A stretch of 64,000 nucleotides of DNA from Plumapathes pennacea (Eukaryota; Cnidaria; Anthozoa; Antipatharia; Myriopathidae). A program made the position numbers and the translations under genes. The stretch spans positions 4,770,501-4,834,500 of the forward strand of contig OZ038468.1 in assembly GCA_964036295.1 (NCBI GenBank). The letters run 5' to 3'. Below, piece by piece: positions 41,871-53,249 of this stretch. The notes below the pieces were generated by a model. That model was not told the origin of the DNA. It ran no database searches and worked only from the letters and a program-made list of their open reading frames with translations. Positions within the stretch are counted from its first letter, which is position 1. Each line of letters opens with the position of its first letter.

Positions 41871-43371
41871 GTAAACCACATAGACTTGACCTTGCCTTCA
41901 GCACAATATCTGCACTTAGCAAATAAGCTCGATGGTCATAGGCCTTGATTCCTTTACTATTGTCAAATTGTAGATTGGCCAATGTCAGTTTTAACTGAAT
42001 GCAATTGTGTATTCAACTAAAAAGTACTATACCTATCGCTGATGAGCAGCTTTCTGGAATAACCATGTCTGGTTCGCCCCACCATGCCGATTGGCTTCCT
42101 GAGGGGAGGAAGAACAAATCAGGGTAATTGGCCACAGCGTACAGTCATGTACACAAGGGCTTGTTATTTGTATTTTTTTGGTTTTGCGCGAGTCCACTTT
42201 CAAATCATCTACCCGAGAATATGTGAGCTTGTTCGCCCATGCAAGTGTCTACTCTATTACTCTACGTTGTAAAATTAGAGCATCTCTAACAATAAACTTC
42301 TTTGCGTAAATACTATGGATAGCCCCCCTCCCCTCCAAAGTTATTTTCTGCTTGTCTGTTTCTGGTAAACGTAGAGGTGCTCCACAACCTCAGGAATCCA
42401 ACTTCCGACTGCCCAATTCCCAGCAGAAGTCCCGCAAAAATTCTCCAGCAGCTGACCATGTTCTTCTTTTCCCTAGGCTAGTAATATATCAAACACAGCT
42501 TGCAGGCTCAGAGAGATGTCTTTTTCGGCCGCACAAAGAGGCAGGGGGACTTAATCTGGCTACAGATATACCGTGCTCAGTTTGTTGAAATAAGCGCTCC
42601 CTTTGTCCCCAGCCAACAGTAAAACAAAAACGGACAGCCACAAAATAAATCTTCATCAACCTGAATTTATTAAACATTCCAGCCAGTAAGGGCCTATTCA
42701 CACTGGCGTGACGCAACAGGTCATAACTGCGGGGTGAACTGCATAAATTATGTAAGAAGATTTGCAAAATCAGCCCTTGTTAAAAGAATCCACACGTCTG
42801 TTGCTCTGTTTAGCACAAAGGTGGACTTGAAGGTACAATCCTCCGTTGTATTAACATTTCTGATTCGAGTATTAAAAGCATCAGCAACTGTAATTTTGCT
42901 GTGCACTTATGTTGTTGTCGCCGCTATAAAACCTTTCGCTTTATTACTTCAAATTGTGATATGAAGCTGTGGCCGTTGGTACGCAGATCTCGTTTGTTTA
43001 TAATTTGTCTGCAAAGAAAACCGGAGCAGGTCAATTAACTGTGCCTCTGTCGCGCGAGTGTAGAGAGCCGGACAATTAAAGACTCAGAAAGCAACAAATA
43101 TGCATCGTCGTAAGATCTCTTGACTGAAAAAACCTCCAAAACACGCAAAGCAATGTCACGTGCCACTCGCTTTGGGAAATTTTTGTTTGGCCCACCAAAC
43201 ATTCTGTATAGTGATTCAGGCTATCCATAGCAATGGTCCAAGCCCAAAAAGTTTTGCCAAACATAAAATAAAAGAACGAAGCGGAAAGCTTATTTTTTTA
43301 TACGTGATTGTGTTAAATTTAGATTTGACCTCACTTGACTTGAGTATTGTTTTCACCATCTGCATGCAAGA
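41871..43371. other. No gene recognised
   Basis: No supported gene or repeat. The open frames are short and lack domains. Confidence 0.45.
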
Positions 43372-44860
43372 ATGCTGGTATTTTACATCAAGCAAAATAT
43401 TGGACAAGTGCATCATCCGTCATCCATCATTGATCTTGGATCTCGTGGAATCTCACCAGCAGAAATCGGCAACCACAAGCTATGGTGGAATTGCCCCGAC
43501 TGGCTCAATGACGTTCCCTCAAGCTGGCCATCCCGGTTCACAAGCCCCCCTTCGCTGGAAACTCTCCGCTCCTCAGGCATTAAGGAAGAAGCATTGCAAC
43601 TCAAGAACACAAAGGAAGTTCCCCTTCAAACAGTCACCACCAAGGCCAAGCCAGTGATTGACATCCAAAGATACTCCAGCTTCACGCAACCTCGTGAGAA
43701 TCGCCGCCTGGGTATTTCGCGTTGTTACTCGCTCCCACCTATTCACATCCATGCCACTGTCAGTGGGCGAACTGTCTCAAGCTAAGTTTTGCTTAATCAA
43801 GCAATCCCAGGTCGAGACATTCCCAGATACCATCGAAACACTCAAGAGAGGGAAACCACTACTCCTGTCCAATTCTCTACGTCCCTGGAATCCGTTTCTA
43901 GATGTAGGTGGATTGCTGAGAGTCGGTGGGTGACTCTCGCAATCCGAGAAAGCCTATCAGTCCCGTCATCCATTGGTCCTGCACGGAAAGCATCACCTCA
44001 CTGCGCTAACAATACAGAACGAGCACCTGCGTCTGTGCCACGCTGGACCAAAACTCACTCTCGCATCATTACAAGACCTCTATCACATCATTGGTGGCCG
44101 CAGAGCTGTTCGCAAGTGCACACATCAGTGCATCCCGTGCCAAAGTGCATCCCCAAGAATCACCACATAACTCATGGGTCAATTACCACCATCACGTGTA
44201 CTGCCAGCCTTTGCAAATGAGAAAGTCTCAGTCGACTACGCGGGACCCCTGACCCTCAAAGTCAGATCAAAGTGAAAGCCGAGTTACTGCAAAGCCTATG
44301 CCACCATTTTTGTCTGCCTGGTCACAGAATCCTGCCACATTGAACTAGTCTCGGACCTGACGGCTGAAGCGTTCCTTGCCGCCCTTCGTTGCTTTGTCTC
44401 ACGAAGGGGAAAACCAAACAAAATCTGGAGCGACAACGCAACCTGCTTTCGCCGCGCCCACAAAGATCTCAAGGAACTACAATCCTGGCCAAAAGTATGT
44501 GGGACACTCTGAAAAAATGCTATGTTTTCACCACCACTCCTTGTTGAACAACGAAAGCGGCTCCTGTTTCCGAAACTTAGTCCTCCCCCCTCCCCCCCCA
44601 TACAATGTTGCTTAAAGGGAGTGCACTTTGAGCACATTCATTCAACATTGCAAGGGGGGAGGGGAGCGAGAAGAGGGAAAATGTCATAATTTTTAGATAA
44701 AAGGCTAAGTGTCCCACGACTTTTGGCCAGGATTGTAGCAACCTTCCTTCAAAAACAGACTATTCAAGAACCCGTTAACAACTTCTGTGCCAATCAGAGA
44801 ATTCAATGGAGATTCAGCCCACCAACAGGTCCTAATAACCAAATGAGCTGATGCCCTAAA
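43372..44860 (+). pseudogene. BEL/Pao retrotransposon pol remnant
   Basis: Blocks typical of Pao/BEL pol appear in order over three frames. First is the RNase H end (DLGSRGISPAEIGNHKLWWN, DWLNDVPSSWP). The linker follows (VIDIQRYSSF, RIAAWVFRVVTRS, FLDVGGLLRVGG). The integrase zinc module comes next (EHLRLCHAGPKLTLASLQDL, IIGGRRAVRK, CTHQCIPC), then the integrase core with VSVDYAGPL (first Asp), ELVSDLTAEAFLAALRCFVS and WSDNATCF (second Asp). A MITE splits the core after KEL. Coding resumes at 44738 (ATFLQKQTIQEPVNNF), and the third catalytic residue and C-terminus are lost. Several frameshifts and stops (such as 44166-44168) mark it as dead. No LTRs are visible. Confidence 0.85.
44480..44735. 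mobile_element. Tc1/mariner-like MITE
   Basis: The ends CAATCCTGGCCAAAAGT and ACTTTTGGCCAGGATTG are exact inverted repeats for 17 bases, and GTGGGACACT continues the match inward. TA flanks each side (44478-44479 and 44736-44737). Removing the insert and one TA restores an uninterrupted integrase frame. It has no ORF of its own. Confidence 0.9.
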
Positions 44861-44865
44861 TGACT

Positions 44866-45862
44866 TGGCCTTTTTGAATTCAATTTCGAGCATCTCAAAC
44901 ACAATTTACCGCGTCAAAGTACAACCACTCGATCATACTCGACTCGTCGAACCAACGATCGTCCGATATCAAAACCTTCCCGTTTTTCGAACATGTGGCA
45001 GCATCAGCCCGACATCCAGACACCCGACAGCTGAAATTCTTGAATTCTCACCTGCAGTACTCGCGTCCCGTGCTTGGATGAAAGGCAACGGTCGAGAAGG
45101 TTTCTTGCTTACTATACGGGGATCGGATTTCTTTTTTCCTATGCTTTTGGCTTTCTTTTTTCCTTTTTGAATTCCATTTTGAGCATCTCAAACGCACTTT
45201 ACAGTGTCCAAGTACAAACTTCTGTAGTGCTTTTACCACTCAACCGTACTCGACTTGTCGAACCACCGACTAATCGACATCAAAATCTATCTGTAGTACA
45301 TGTACCACCCAAACCATGGCACTCGGTGAGTCGCCGATTGATCGACATCAAAATCTCCCCGTTTTTCGAAATTCTTTTCTTTCTTTTCTCCTTTTTGAAT
45401 TCAATTTCGAGTATCTCAAACGCAGTTTACCGCATCAAAGTACAAACGTCCCTGTGTGCATGTACCACTCGATCATTCTCGACTCGTCGAACCACCGATC
45501 GTCCGACATCAAAATCTTCCGTTTTTCGAACATGCGGCAGCATCAGCCCAACATCCAGACATCCTGACAGCTGAAATAGTTTTTCTAAACTCAAACGGAA
45601 TTCTCATCTTCAGTAATCGCGCCCCGTGGGCTTGGTTGAAAGGCTGCGGTTGAGAAGATTTCTGGCTTGCTTTTCCCGGCGATTCAGTTCAAATTGGTAA
45701 TTATGACTAACAACTACGCGAGCATTAATGTTGCGTCAGAAATTCAAACCGCGCATTATTTAATTACCGGTGCGTCACAAATCGAAATTATAACAATTTG
45801 TTACACACACACACACACATGAGCCGCGGTCAGCGGTTGTTTAGCGTATTATTATATAGAGA
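44866..45862 (-). mobile_element. Family A Helitron, two reverse-oriented units
   Basis: A truncated unit runs from about 44866 to 45110 and joins, via a degenerate TACGGGGATCGG piece, a second unit. The second unit ends with TTAGCGTATTATTATATAGAGA at 45862. Noncoding. Confidence 0.75.
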
Positions 45863-46557
45863 CTAGCGGGACCCCCGTAAAATACGGGGATCGGATTTCT
45901 TTTTTCCTAATATTTTTTCTGTCTTTTTTTTCCGTTTTGAATTCCATTTTGAGCATCTCGAACGCAGTTTGCAGTGTCCAAGTACAAACTTCTGTAGTGC
46001 TTTTACCACTCAACCGTACTCGACTTGTCGACCCACCGATTGATCGACATCAAAATCTCTCTGTAGTACATGTACCACTCGGTGAATCGCAGATCGATCG
46101 ACATCAAAATATTCCCGTTTTTCGAAATTCTTTTCTTTCTCTTCTCCTTTTTGAATTCAATTTCGAGCATCTCAAACAGTCTACCGTGTCAAAGTACATA
46201 CGTCCCTGTAGTTGCATGTGCCACTCGACCATACTCGACTCGTCGAACCACCGATCGTCCAACATCAAAATCTTCCTGTTTTTCGAACATGCGGCAGCAT
46301 CACCCCGCCATCCAGACACCTGAAATTCTTCTTCTTAACTCAAACGGAACTCTCACCTTCAGTAATCGCGTCCCGTGGGCTTGGTTGAAAGGCAACGGTC
46401 GAGAAGATTTCTGGCTTGCTTTTCCCGCCGATTCAATTCGAATTGACGATATCGTAATTATGACTAACAATCGTACGCGAGCGTCAGAAATTCAAACCAC
46501 GACATTATCTAATTACCGGTTTAATTTGTTGCGTCACAAATCGAAATTAACAATTTG

Positions 46558-46592
<35 letters not shown>

Positions 46593-46631
46593 AGCCACGG
46601 TCAGCAGTTGCTTAGCGTCTTATTATATAGA
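45863..46631 (-). mobile_element. Family A Helitron, full reverse-oriented unit
   Basis: On the plus strand it starts CTAGCGGGACCCCCGTAAAA (45863) and ends ...TTATTATATAGA (46631), 769 bp long. It abuts another unit on each side without intervening sequence. Confidence 0.85.
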
Positions 46632-46679
46632 CTAGCGGGACCCCGTAAAATTCGGTGATCAGATATTTTTTTCTTTTTG
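46632..46679 (-). mobile_element. Family A Helitron 3' tip
   Basis: Only the terminal CTAGCGGGACCCCGTAAAAT and about 28 further bases remain before family B begins. It shows that a further unit once followed in the array. Confidence 0.7.
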
Positions 46680-47958
46680 CTCGCGGCTGCGGCGAGTTTA
46701 AATTTGCAAATTATTATTATTAATATTTTTTTTTCGTGTTTTCCTTTTCTGGGTCGAGAATCAGCACACGGTGATTGGTTCACATTGTCACATGACATGC
46801 GATGACGTAATTGACTTCACGAACAACTTCAGATGCGGACTATTGAATTGTTCGTTACTTGTGTGTTAAGTTAATTGCATCCCATCCAAAACTGAACACC
46901 GTTTGGTTCTGTGGAACATGCAGGGATAAACTGGATTTTAGGGAATGATTTTGGCTTGCGTTCCCAAGTTCACCGCGGAAATTTGGTGGATTCGATATTT
47001 GATGGATACCCGCTAAGTATTAGTTTAGTTGGGTTTAGTTTAATGAATTCGCCACCTTTTACAAATTACAAGTAGAATAACGTATAAAGGCACACAATTT
47101 ACAAGCACATGGAACAAAGAAATTAAGGGTGTGACTGGGGATGTGACTGGGGAAAAGAACAGAACTTGCGTCCCAATTGCAACTTAACCCCTTAGTATTT
47201 AGTCCCGACGAAACTTTCTGTGGCGACACGAAATACTTCTGGGAAGATAACAGGCCGAAAACGGAAACCAAAGCTACAATGAGCTTTAGCTGTAAAACAA
47301 TGGCGATTTATGCTTTACACTGCACATGACATCTGTTGGCTCATAAAATGCTTCTGCTTATCGCACAATGCCTGTTGAAATGTTTCTTCCATTCGATCGT
47401 GTAGCCTTTGTTTCGCAGTGGTCATTACATATTTTAAATGAAAAATACACCGAAATAGTCCTGAGCATTGAGTTTGCAGTCACAAATGACTGAACACGCT
47501 GTGAACAGCACAAATACTCAAAAGCCTGATAGGATAAAAACGCATTCAATTAATAAAAGAAACAGGTAAGTATTGAAGCGAAGACTGGATTAATTGTGGC
47601 CTCTGATTAGAAGTGAGTGTTCGAAGTCAAGCTGCCAAAATCGAATGTGCATAAAAAGATATGTCACACATTACTCAGCTTTTCTTGCCGGCTGACCCCT
47701 TGGCTCCTAAGCTCAAAATGCAGAGTCCTTCAACCTTTAAGAAGCAAGTGTATGAGTTTTGTAATGACAATTTATAGTTTAATCAGGTTTCATTTCAGCA
47801 AGGTGTCAAAAGCCAAGTTCTCTATACTGTGTGATATTTTTCTGGTGAGAAACTGGAAGTCTCTCTTGGGAGTTCCATTTTTGTCCCTACATTCCAATTT
47901 AGTATATTCTGGTCTCGACGCAACTCACGCCGCGAGCTCACTGGCAACGCCAGTCTAG
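46680..47958 (+). repeat. Family B repeat, copy B2
   Basis: It starts GCTCGCGGCTGCGGCGAG and ends with hairpin ACTGGCAACGCCAGT plus CTAG (47955-47958). It contains an empty site GACGTAATTGACTTC at 46803-46817, the point where B3 carries a transposon. Near the left it has GATTGGTT (CCAAT-box-like) and TGACGTAA (CRE-like). Noncoding. Confidence 0.8.
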
Positions 47959-48280
47959 TACAGTGTCAAAGTACAAACTTCTCTGTAGTGCGTGTACCAC
48001 TCGACGAATTGCTGATCGATCAATCGACATGAAAATCTCCCCGTTTTTCGAACATTAGGCAGCATCAGCCCCCACCCGGTCACCTGACAGCACAAATTCT
48101 CTTTTTAAACTCATTTCCGATTTCTAAAAGAACTGGTAGGCATACGAGGCCAGTATTTGTACTAACTCACTCAATGTGGCAGCCATCTTGGATTTTTATG
48201 ATGAGGAGGCCTGGGAAAGAGCGTTACAGACAGACGGACGGACGGTAGTGGCTTAGCGTATTATTATATATTAGATAATT
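47959..48280 (-). repeat. Family A degenerate fragment
   Basis: It keeps GTGTCAAAGTACAAACTTCT, TCGACATGAAAATCTCCCCG and the end GCTTAGCGTATTATTATATA, separated by unrelated sequence. An old, deleted copy. Confidence 0.6.
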
Positions 48281-48289
48281 AGACATCAT

Positions 48290-48437
48290 TAGTTGGGACA
48301 CTGGGTAATAGTGTTAGGTGTGATTTTCTCTTTCTCCTCCCTCTCTCAATGTTGTATTTACGCAGCCAGCCTCTCCAACCAACACTGGTCCAGGGTAAGG
48401 GGAAAATGTCCCAACATTTATGTCCAAGATTGTAGCT
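48290..48437. repeat. Possible relative of the Tc1/mariner-like MITE
   Basis: TTGGGACACTGGG at the left and ATGTCCCAACATTTATGTCC then AAGATTGTAG at the right recall the MITE ends at 44480-44735, with decay of the terminal 15 bases. Confidence 0.35.
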
Positions 48438-48751
48438 CAAGTGCGACCGCGGCCCAAATCACGCCAAGCTGTGTTTGACATTTTACAGTGTGATAACCCC
48501 GAGCGATGACAGGAATAGAACAAAAGCTAATTTCAACACGACACCACATGGCTTGGTAAAAGCTTGTGCACGTGCATTATTACCGACAGGCAGTATGGCA
48601 AATTACAAAGAACACATGTGCAAGCTATGTCGCATCGTGTCCAATGTGAATAGGCCACAAGTCAGAATCTGCCAAAATACTGCACTAATGATTTAGCTTG
48701 TCTCACCGAATGTACTGATGTACTGTTTTCCTGCTCTATAATTCTACTTAC

Positions 48752-49146
48752 CCATAGCGAGTCCTTCCCACAGCTCATTATGCTCACCAGGCAACTTTAG
48801 TGCTTTACACCAACAATCTGTTTCATGCCAGTTGTCAATTTTCCTTTTTTCTTGCCGAGCTTCTGTGTGGTCATTGTTCAGAACACATGTACCACACAGG
48901 GGTGCAAGGATGTCATGTGCGATTTGCACGTTGGAGATGCACTCATCAACCTTTTTCTGTTTTGATTTTGATGTTTTCATCAAATCCAAGGCATCCGGAT
49001 TTTCCCAGAAATCCAATAACCTTTGATAGTCCTGCCATTCTTCCACCAGTGGGGCAGTAATATCTTCTGTTAATTCACCCAGAAGTTGCCTTTCATGGAA
49101 ACGGAAGAGGTCTCGGGCTCCTTCAAACATCATCCAGAAGTTAGCA
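48752..49146 (-). CDS. Exon of an unrecognised protein
   Basis: An acceptor (CACAAAATTTTCAG) opens at 49146 and a strong GTAAGT donor follows 48752. The frame reads ANFWMMFEGARDLFRFHERQ, LLGELTEDITAPLVEEWQDY and CGTCVLNNDHTEARQEKRKI, ending EHNELWEGLAMG. Composition and splice sites look genuine. I do not recognise a domain, though the Trp-rich style recalls multicopy cnidarian transposon-associated proteins. Partner exons were not found with confidence. Confidence 0.4.
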
Positions 49147-49199
49147 CTGAAAATTTTGTGACGCACTTTAGCACACATAAGAACTAAGAAATAAAAATT

Positions 49200-49829
49200 C
49201 CTGTAAACACCTCAAAATAAGCATCAAATACTGTATGTACACATAACACTTAACCCAGAACCTCAGTGGAAGCTCAGAGTACAGAAAGAGAAAACTGCTC
49301 AAGAATAGATTTAAGCTGTGAATTGAAGATGGCCTACATTGCACTTTGGGGATCTCTTAATATGATCTCTTTATGTCATTCAGAAAAACAGTACACCAAA
49401 TGAGACACTTTAATGCTATTAGAGTTTACGAAGGGCCTGGATATGCTACTTTTAGAGGACACTATGGATCTGAATGATATGTGGGTCCATGCATTGGAAA
49501 AATTTTTCTTACTGTCGCTGACAAACATGCCCTGCCGAAATGAACAACAACAACAACCTTTTATTTACCCCAGACTTAAAAAAAAAATGTTTTCAAATAT
49601 TAAATATATCAAAGAATGCAGGGGTACTGGCATCCCATAATAACCTCAGGGTTAAAAATGTCGGGTAGCCAGTTGACAAGAAATGTGGTAAATGTTTAGG
49701 TCGGGCACACACAAAAAATACACACACACACACGATATACCGATTACCAGTAAAGTACAATAAATAGCTAACAAAATGGCATCATTATCTCAAAAGGAGC
49801 AATGCAGAGAAAGGACAATATTAGTAATT
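49200..49829. other. No gene recognised
   Basis: Short frames without domains; a CA-rich microsatellite lies at about 49710-49733. Confidence 0.45.
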
Positions 49830-49952
49830 GCTCGCGGGGGCCTGGGGCCCACAAGAGCTTAAAAATGGGATTTTTTTTTTTCCTTTTTTGTGGGTCGAGA
49901 ATCAGCACACGGTGATTGGTTCATATTATCACGTGCTGGGCGTTGACGTAAT

Positions 49953-50029
49953 AGAGTACCGAAGTGCCGACGTCACGCAACCATGACAACGATTTTTCTG
50001 GAGACAAACAAACCAATATGGCGGCCGTT
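49953..50029 (+). repeat. Left terminal inverted repeat with promoter-like motifs
   Basis: Begins AGAGTACCGAAGTG. It contains GACGTCAC (CRE-like) and AATATGGCGGCC (YY1-like ATGGCGGC). The ATG at 50018 opens an 18-codon frame that overlaps the transposase start and is out of frame with it. Confidence 0.85.
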
Positions 50030-50051
50030 GTCTCCTCGTGCTATTTCAAAA

Positions 50052-51065
50052 ATGGGATATTGCTTTGTTCCTGAGTGCAATCATTCGCAATTAAGCCATT
50101 CTTGTAAGTTTTTCCGCTTTCCGAAGGACCCTGCCAGACGAAGAAGATGGATAACTTTGATAAGGTGAGATTTAGAAGCTATTACGTTACATCGTCATTG
50201 CGGCTTGCGTTACACGGCTTTAGCTGACCTTTGTTGTCCTAAACAAAGCCAGATACGCTTAAAAGATTAGTCCATGAATAGGTTTACTGTAGTAAGTAAG
50301 TCATCATTTCTTTTTAGAAGAAAAGATAGAGAACCAGATCACACCGTAAGAGTGTGCAGCTGCCATTTTCGTGATGGTGTGAAAGCAAACGATCCCGAAA
50401 TCTTCAAATGGAACGAAGACAAACTCTTCCCAGTGGACAAAGCAAGAACGCCTAAACCAAAAAAGTTTAAGAAAGCGCAAGAATCTCCGGGCTGCCTTCA
50501 AGATTTAGACGAAAATCAAAATCCAGAAACATCAGCAAACTCGGACACTTCAGGTGTAAAACACCAAGCTGAAGTCGATTGTATCATTCTTCAAGCTGAA
50601 CTGGACAACAAGACTCGAGAACTACAACAACTCAAAGAAGAAGAATCGTACAAGAGATCATGCTACTCTGCCTCAACACTCAACGAAGATGTTATTAGAA
50701 TGGAAACTGGCCTTCCCAACAAATATATTTTTCAAACAGTGGTCAGATATGTTGAAAGTTATACACATGCTCTCGAGTATCACTCAAATTGGAAGGTTGT
50801 AGCTCTGAGCATTGAAGATCAAGTTTTCATTACTCTAATGAAAATGAGGCAAAATTATACGAATTTACACATTGCTCAGTTGTTTGGATTAAGTACAAGA
50901 GCAATTTCAAATATTGTTATAACATTTATTCATCTACTTCATAAGATTCTTTACCAAGACTGCATGTCAACTGTTCCATCCAGACTGAAAAACTCCACTT
51001 CATTACCTGACTCGTTCTCCATATTTGGAAACTGTCGTATGGTTATTGATATTGCACAGATGTAA
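50052..51065 (+). CDS. THAP-domain transposase, N-terminal part (spliced)
   Basis: Exon 1 (50052-50164) starts MGYCFVPECNHSQL. The GTGAGA donor and the TTCTTTTTAG acceptor bound a 153-bp intron (50165-50317). Exon 2 continues in phase as RRKDREPDHTVRVCSCHFRD. The joined N-terminus is a THAP zinc finger (C4, C9, ...CSCH, with W in RRWITLI and an LFP block), which binds the transposon ends. A leucine-zipper helix follows (IILQAELDNKTRELQQLKEE), then a helix-turn-helix block (SIEDQVFITLMKMRQNYTNL, HIAQLFGLSTRAISNIV) typical of DDE_Tnp_4 proteins. The frame ends at 51065, at the first catalytic Asp region, owing to a one-base shift near 51050. Confidence 0.85.
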
Positions 51066-51067
51066 AA

Positions 51068-51568
51068 GTGGCTGTCCCTGGGCTTATGAGCGAGCAGAAG
51101 CTAACATATTCCTCATACCGTGGAATGAACTCTTTCAAAGTCCTCATAGGAGTTGCTCCCAATGCTGTGATAACATTCGTCAGCAATTTATTCCCAGGTT
51201 CAGTCTCTGACAAGGTGATTGTCAAAGAGTCTGGAATTCTGGATCATTTTGAACCTGGGGATATGATTTTAGCTGATAAAGGCTTTTTGATACAAGATAT
51301 AGTCCCCAATGGTGTAACTGTGAACATTCCACCATTTCTCAACAATGGCAAATTTTCTGAAAGTGAAGTAAAGCTCACTAAAAGCATTGCCAAGTGTAGG
51401 ATCCATGTTGAGAGGCCAAATGCAAGATTGAAAGATTTTAAGATATTAGGTTTTATTCCACCTTATTTAAGGTGTTATTCTGACATGGTAGTTCAGTTAT
51501 GTGCAGCTTTAGTGAATTTGCAGAACCCTCTTATCAAGTCAGTGAGTGACACTATTGAATTTGACTGA
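51068..51568 (+). CDS. DDE_Tnp_4 transposase, C-terminal catalytic part
   Basis: In a new frame the RNase H-like fold continues: VAVPGLMSEQKLTYSSYRGM and NSFKVLIGVAPNAVITFVSN, then FPGSVSDKVI. Next come the second catalytic Asp in MILADKGFLI and the third acidic residue in HVERPNARLKDFKI. The frame is open upstream across the expected first Asp-Cys-Thr motif, reading YCTDVKVAVPG, so the Asp before Cys appears lost or displaced by the indel. The Met at 51068 is not a true start. The protein would cut and join the transposon ends. Confidence 0.85.
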   Translation: MAVPGLMSEQKLTYSSYRGMNSFKVLIGVAPNAVITFVSNLFPGSVSDKVIVKESGILDHFEPGDMILADKGFLIQDIVPNGVTVNIPPFLNNGKFSESEVKLTKSIAKCRIHVERPNARLKDFKILGFIPPYLRCYSDMVVQLCAALVNLQNPLIKSVSDTIEFD

Positions 51569-51934
51569 AGAGTTTCCAGACCAATATATCTATTTGAAAT
51601 TGATATTTCAATGCAACTTTGCAAAAAGTTTAATGGTAACACTAACTATACATTGTAGACAAATAAGATACATCTGTTAAAGAAAAATCATGCTACAGAG
51701 GTTTCCAAAAAATCATAGTTCTTTCCTCTTGATAATTGAAGCAATGTACTGTATCCATTGCAATATTATGTTCCTGTTATTAAAATGTACAATAATTTGC
51801 TTCCTGGTCCTTTTAGACTCCTTTTATGCAAGAACCTGTTTTAGCCTAAAAAAGGTGACTCTTCTTGTTTAATGTATACACAAAAAGTTTTTCCAAAATA
51901 TGAACATGACACTTAATCTCCTCCAATAAGCTTA
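51569..51934. other. Spacer between the convergent genes
   Basis: About 370 bases of AT-rich sequence hold the 3' ends of both transcripts. AATAA-type signals would be expected here; TTTAATG and AATAAG are present, but no clear pair of AATAAA sites. Confidence 0.4.
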
Positions 51935-53249
51935 TTAAACAAGTGGGTTTTGTAAAAATCTTCTAAAAAAATCTAGATTTAGTGCCCAGTTTGGGTCTTT
52001 CTTAATTATTATAACAACAGCTTGTTTGGTTGTCCATGTTACAAAATAGCAAATGTCTCTCTGAACAATGTGCAGCTGACCTTGCACCTGGTGCCAGTAA
52101 ACATGATCTGACTTAAGCTTAAACTTCCCATCTTCTTTGGCCAGGAAAAAATCTTTGCATTGAATTACTGCTTCATCTAGAGTTGTGTTTCGTTGGGTGT
52201 ATGGACATTTCACTTCTAAAACACCATTGCTTCCAACGAGGCCGTCAGGAGAAGCTCCCAGTATGCCAGATTTGCTAATCCACATTCCAGAATCTTGTAC
52301 CTCTTGTTGTGTAGCAGCTACAAAGGCTTTTACTGCCTCTTCTTCATTATTAATCCCCCACGAGACCGCTTTTACTCCTGAGAGATCATATTCTCCTAAA
52401 ACTCTTTTAAGTAAAGAGGGAGTTACTCTCTTTGCTTTTAGTACATAGCCAAAGTTGCTTGCGGTCAAGCGTCCGCGACGAAGCATGTGCCAGGCAGGGT
52501 TGTTTCTTTGTCCTTTCGTTGCTTCGTGAACTGCGGTCTGTTGATCTTCCGTAACTTCCATTTTCTCCAGAAAATAACCCAGGTCCAGATCACTTTGTAC
52601 GAACTCTTCCGACATAATAATTTCCTCGACACTGTTAATAGGCAGCGTGCTTTGGTCTCTCCTTGGCTCGGGACTTAGAATCCATCCTAGCCCAGTAAAC
52701 TGACCATACAACTTCAGATCGTTGTAGAAATTTGCTCGCGCTTGTTCGTCTACCTCTTGTTCAAGGGGATTGTAATCTTTAGGAGGAGGATACATTTCGG
52801 CAACACTGTGGATTACATCAGGAGTTTTCTGTTTTTTCCAGCTGCATTCCACGTCAGTTCGACTCAAGTTATGGATTCCGTGTATAAACAACGCCGCTGC
52901 ATGACTACACTTATATGAGCCACGAGGGCATTCGCATTCTGTTGTTGTTATCTTATTGTCGTAAAGGTAAACCTAAGTATGAAAAATAGAAATCCAATCA
53001 TGTATACGTACAACTTTCGACCGTGAAATAGTAATTTAGAGTGCAACTTTCGTGCAAAGTAGCTGATGTACTTACCACGACTTTGTAAGCTTTATCTTTC
53101 ATGCTTGCTTTCACACTTCCTCTTAAAACACCACAAGAATAATTAAAAGTCTGTACATGTCCTGATGAGTAATGGTTTTCACCTCTTGAAAGGGATTTGG
53201 GCTCATCCTTGAAAAAAGACGCGAGAGCACTAATCGAAACGGCCGCCAT
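51935..53249 (-). CDS. SWIM zinc finger-YqaJ nuclease (spliced, two exons)
   Basis: Exon 1 runs 53249-53076 (MAAVSISALASFFKDEPKSL) and ends at a GTAAGT donor. The acceptor ATACTTAG opens exon 2 at 52972, which runs to the stop at 51935; phases agree, giving about 403 residues. Exon 2 begins with a SWIM zinc finger (ECECPRGSYKCSH, CxCx6CxH) that helps bind DNA or protein. The YqaJ/lambda-exonuclease-like domain follows: NPAWHMLRRGRLTASNFGYV, WGINNEEEAVKAF, LGASPDGLV with the catalytic Asp, and VLEVKCPY with the ExK, then YWHQVQGQLHI. It is probably a 5'-3' or structure-trimming nuclease acting with the transposase. The start ATG lies inside the right inverted repeat. Confidence 0.88.

Noticed and set aside
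46561..46591. AC/TG microsatellites (also 22542-22574, 22624-22647, 33622-33646)
   Set aside because: Ordinary length-variable runs that are part of the Helitron units or stand alone. Nothing unusual.
49983..50168. Earlier ATG at 49983 as the transposase start
   Set aside because: It lies inside the terminal inverted repeat, and THAP domains start at the Met directly before the first Cys block, so 50052 is preferred.
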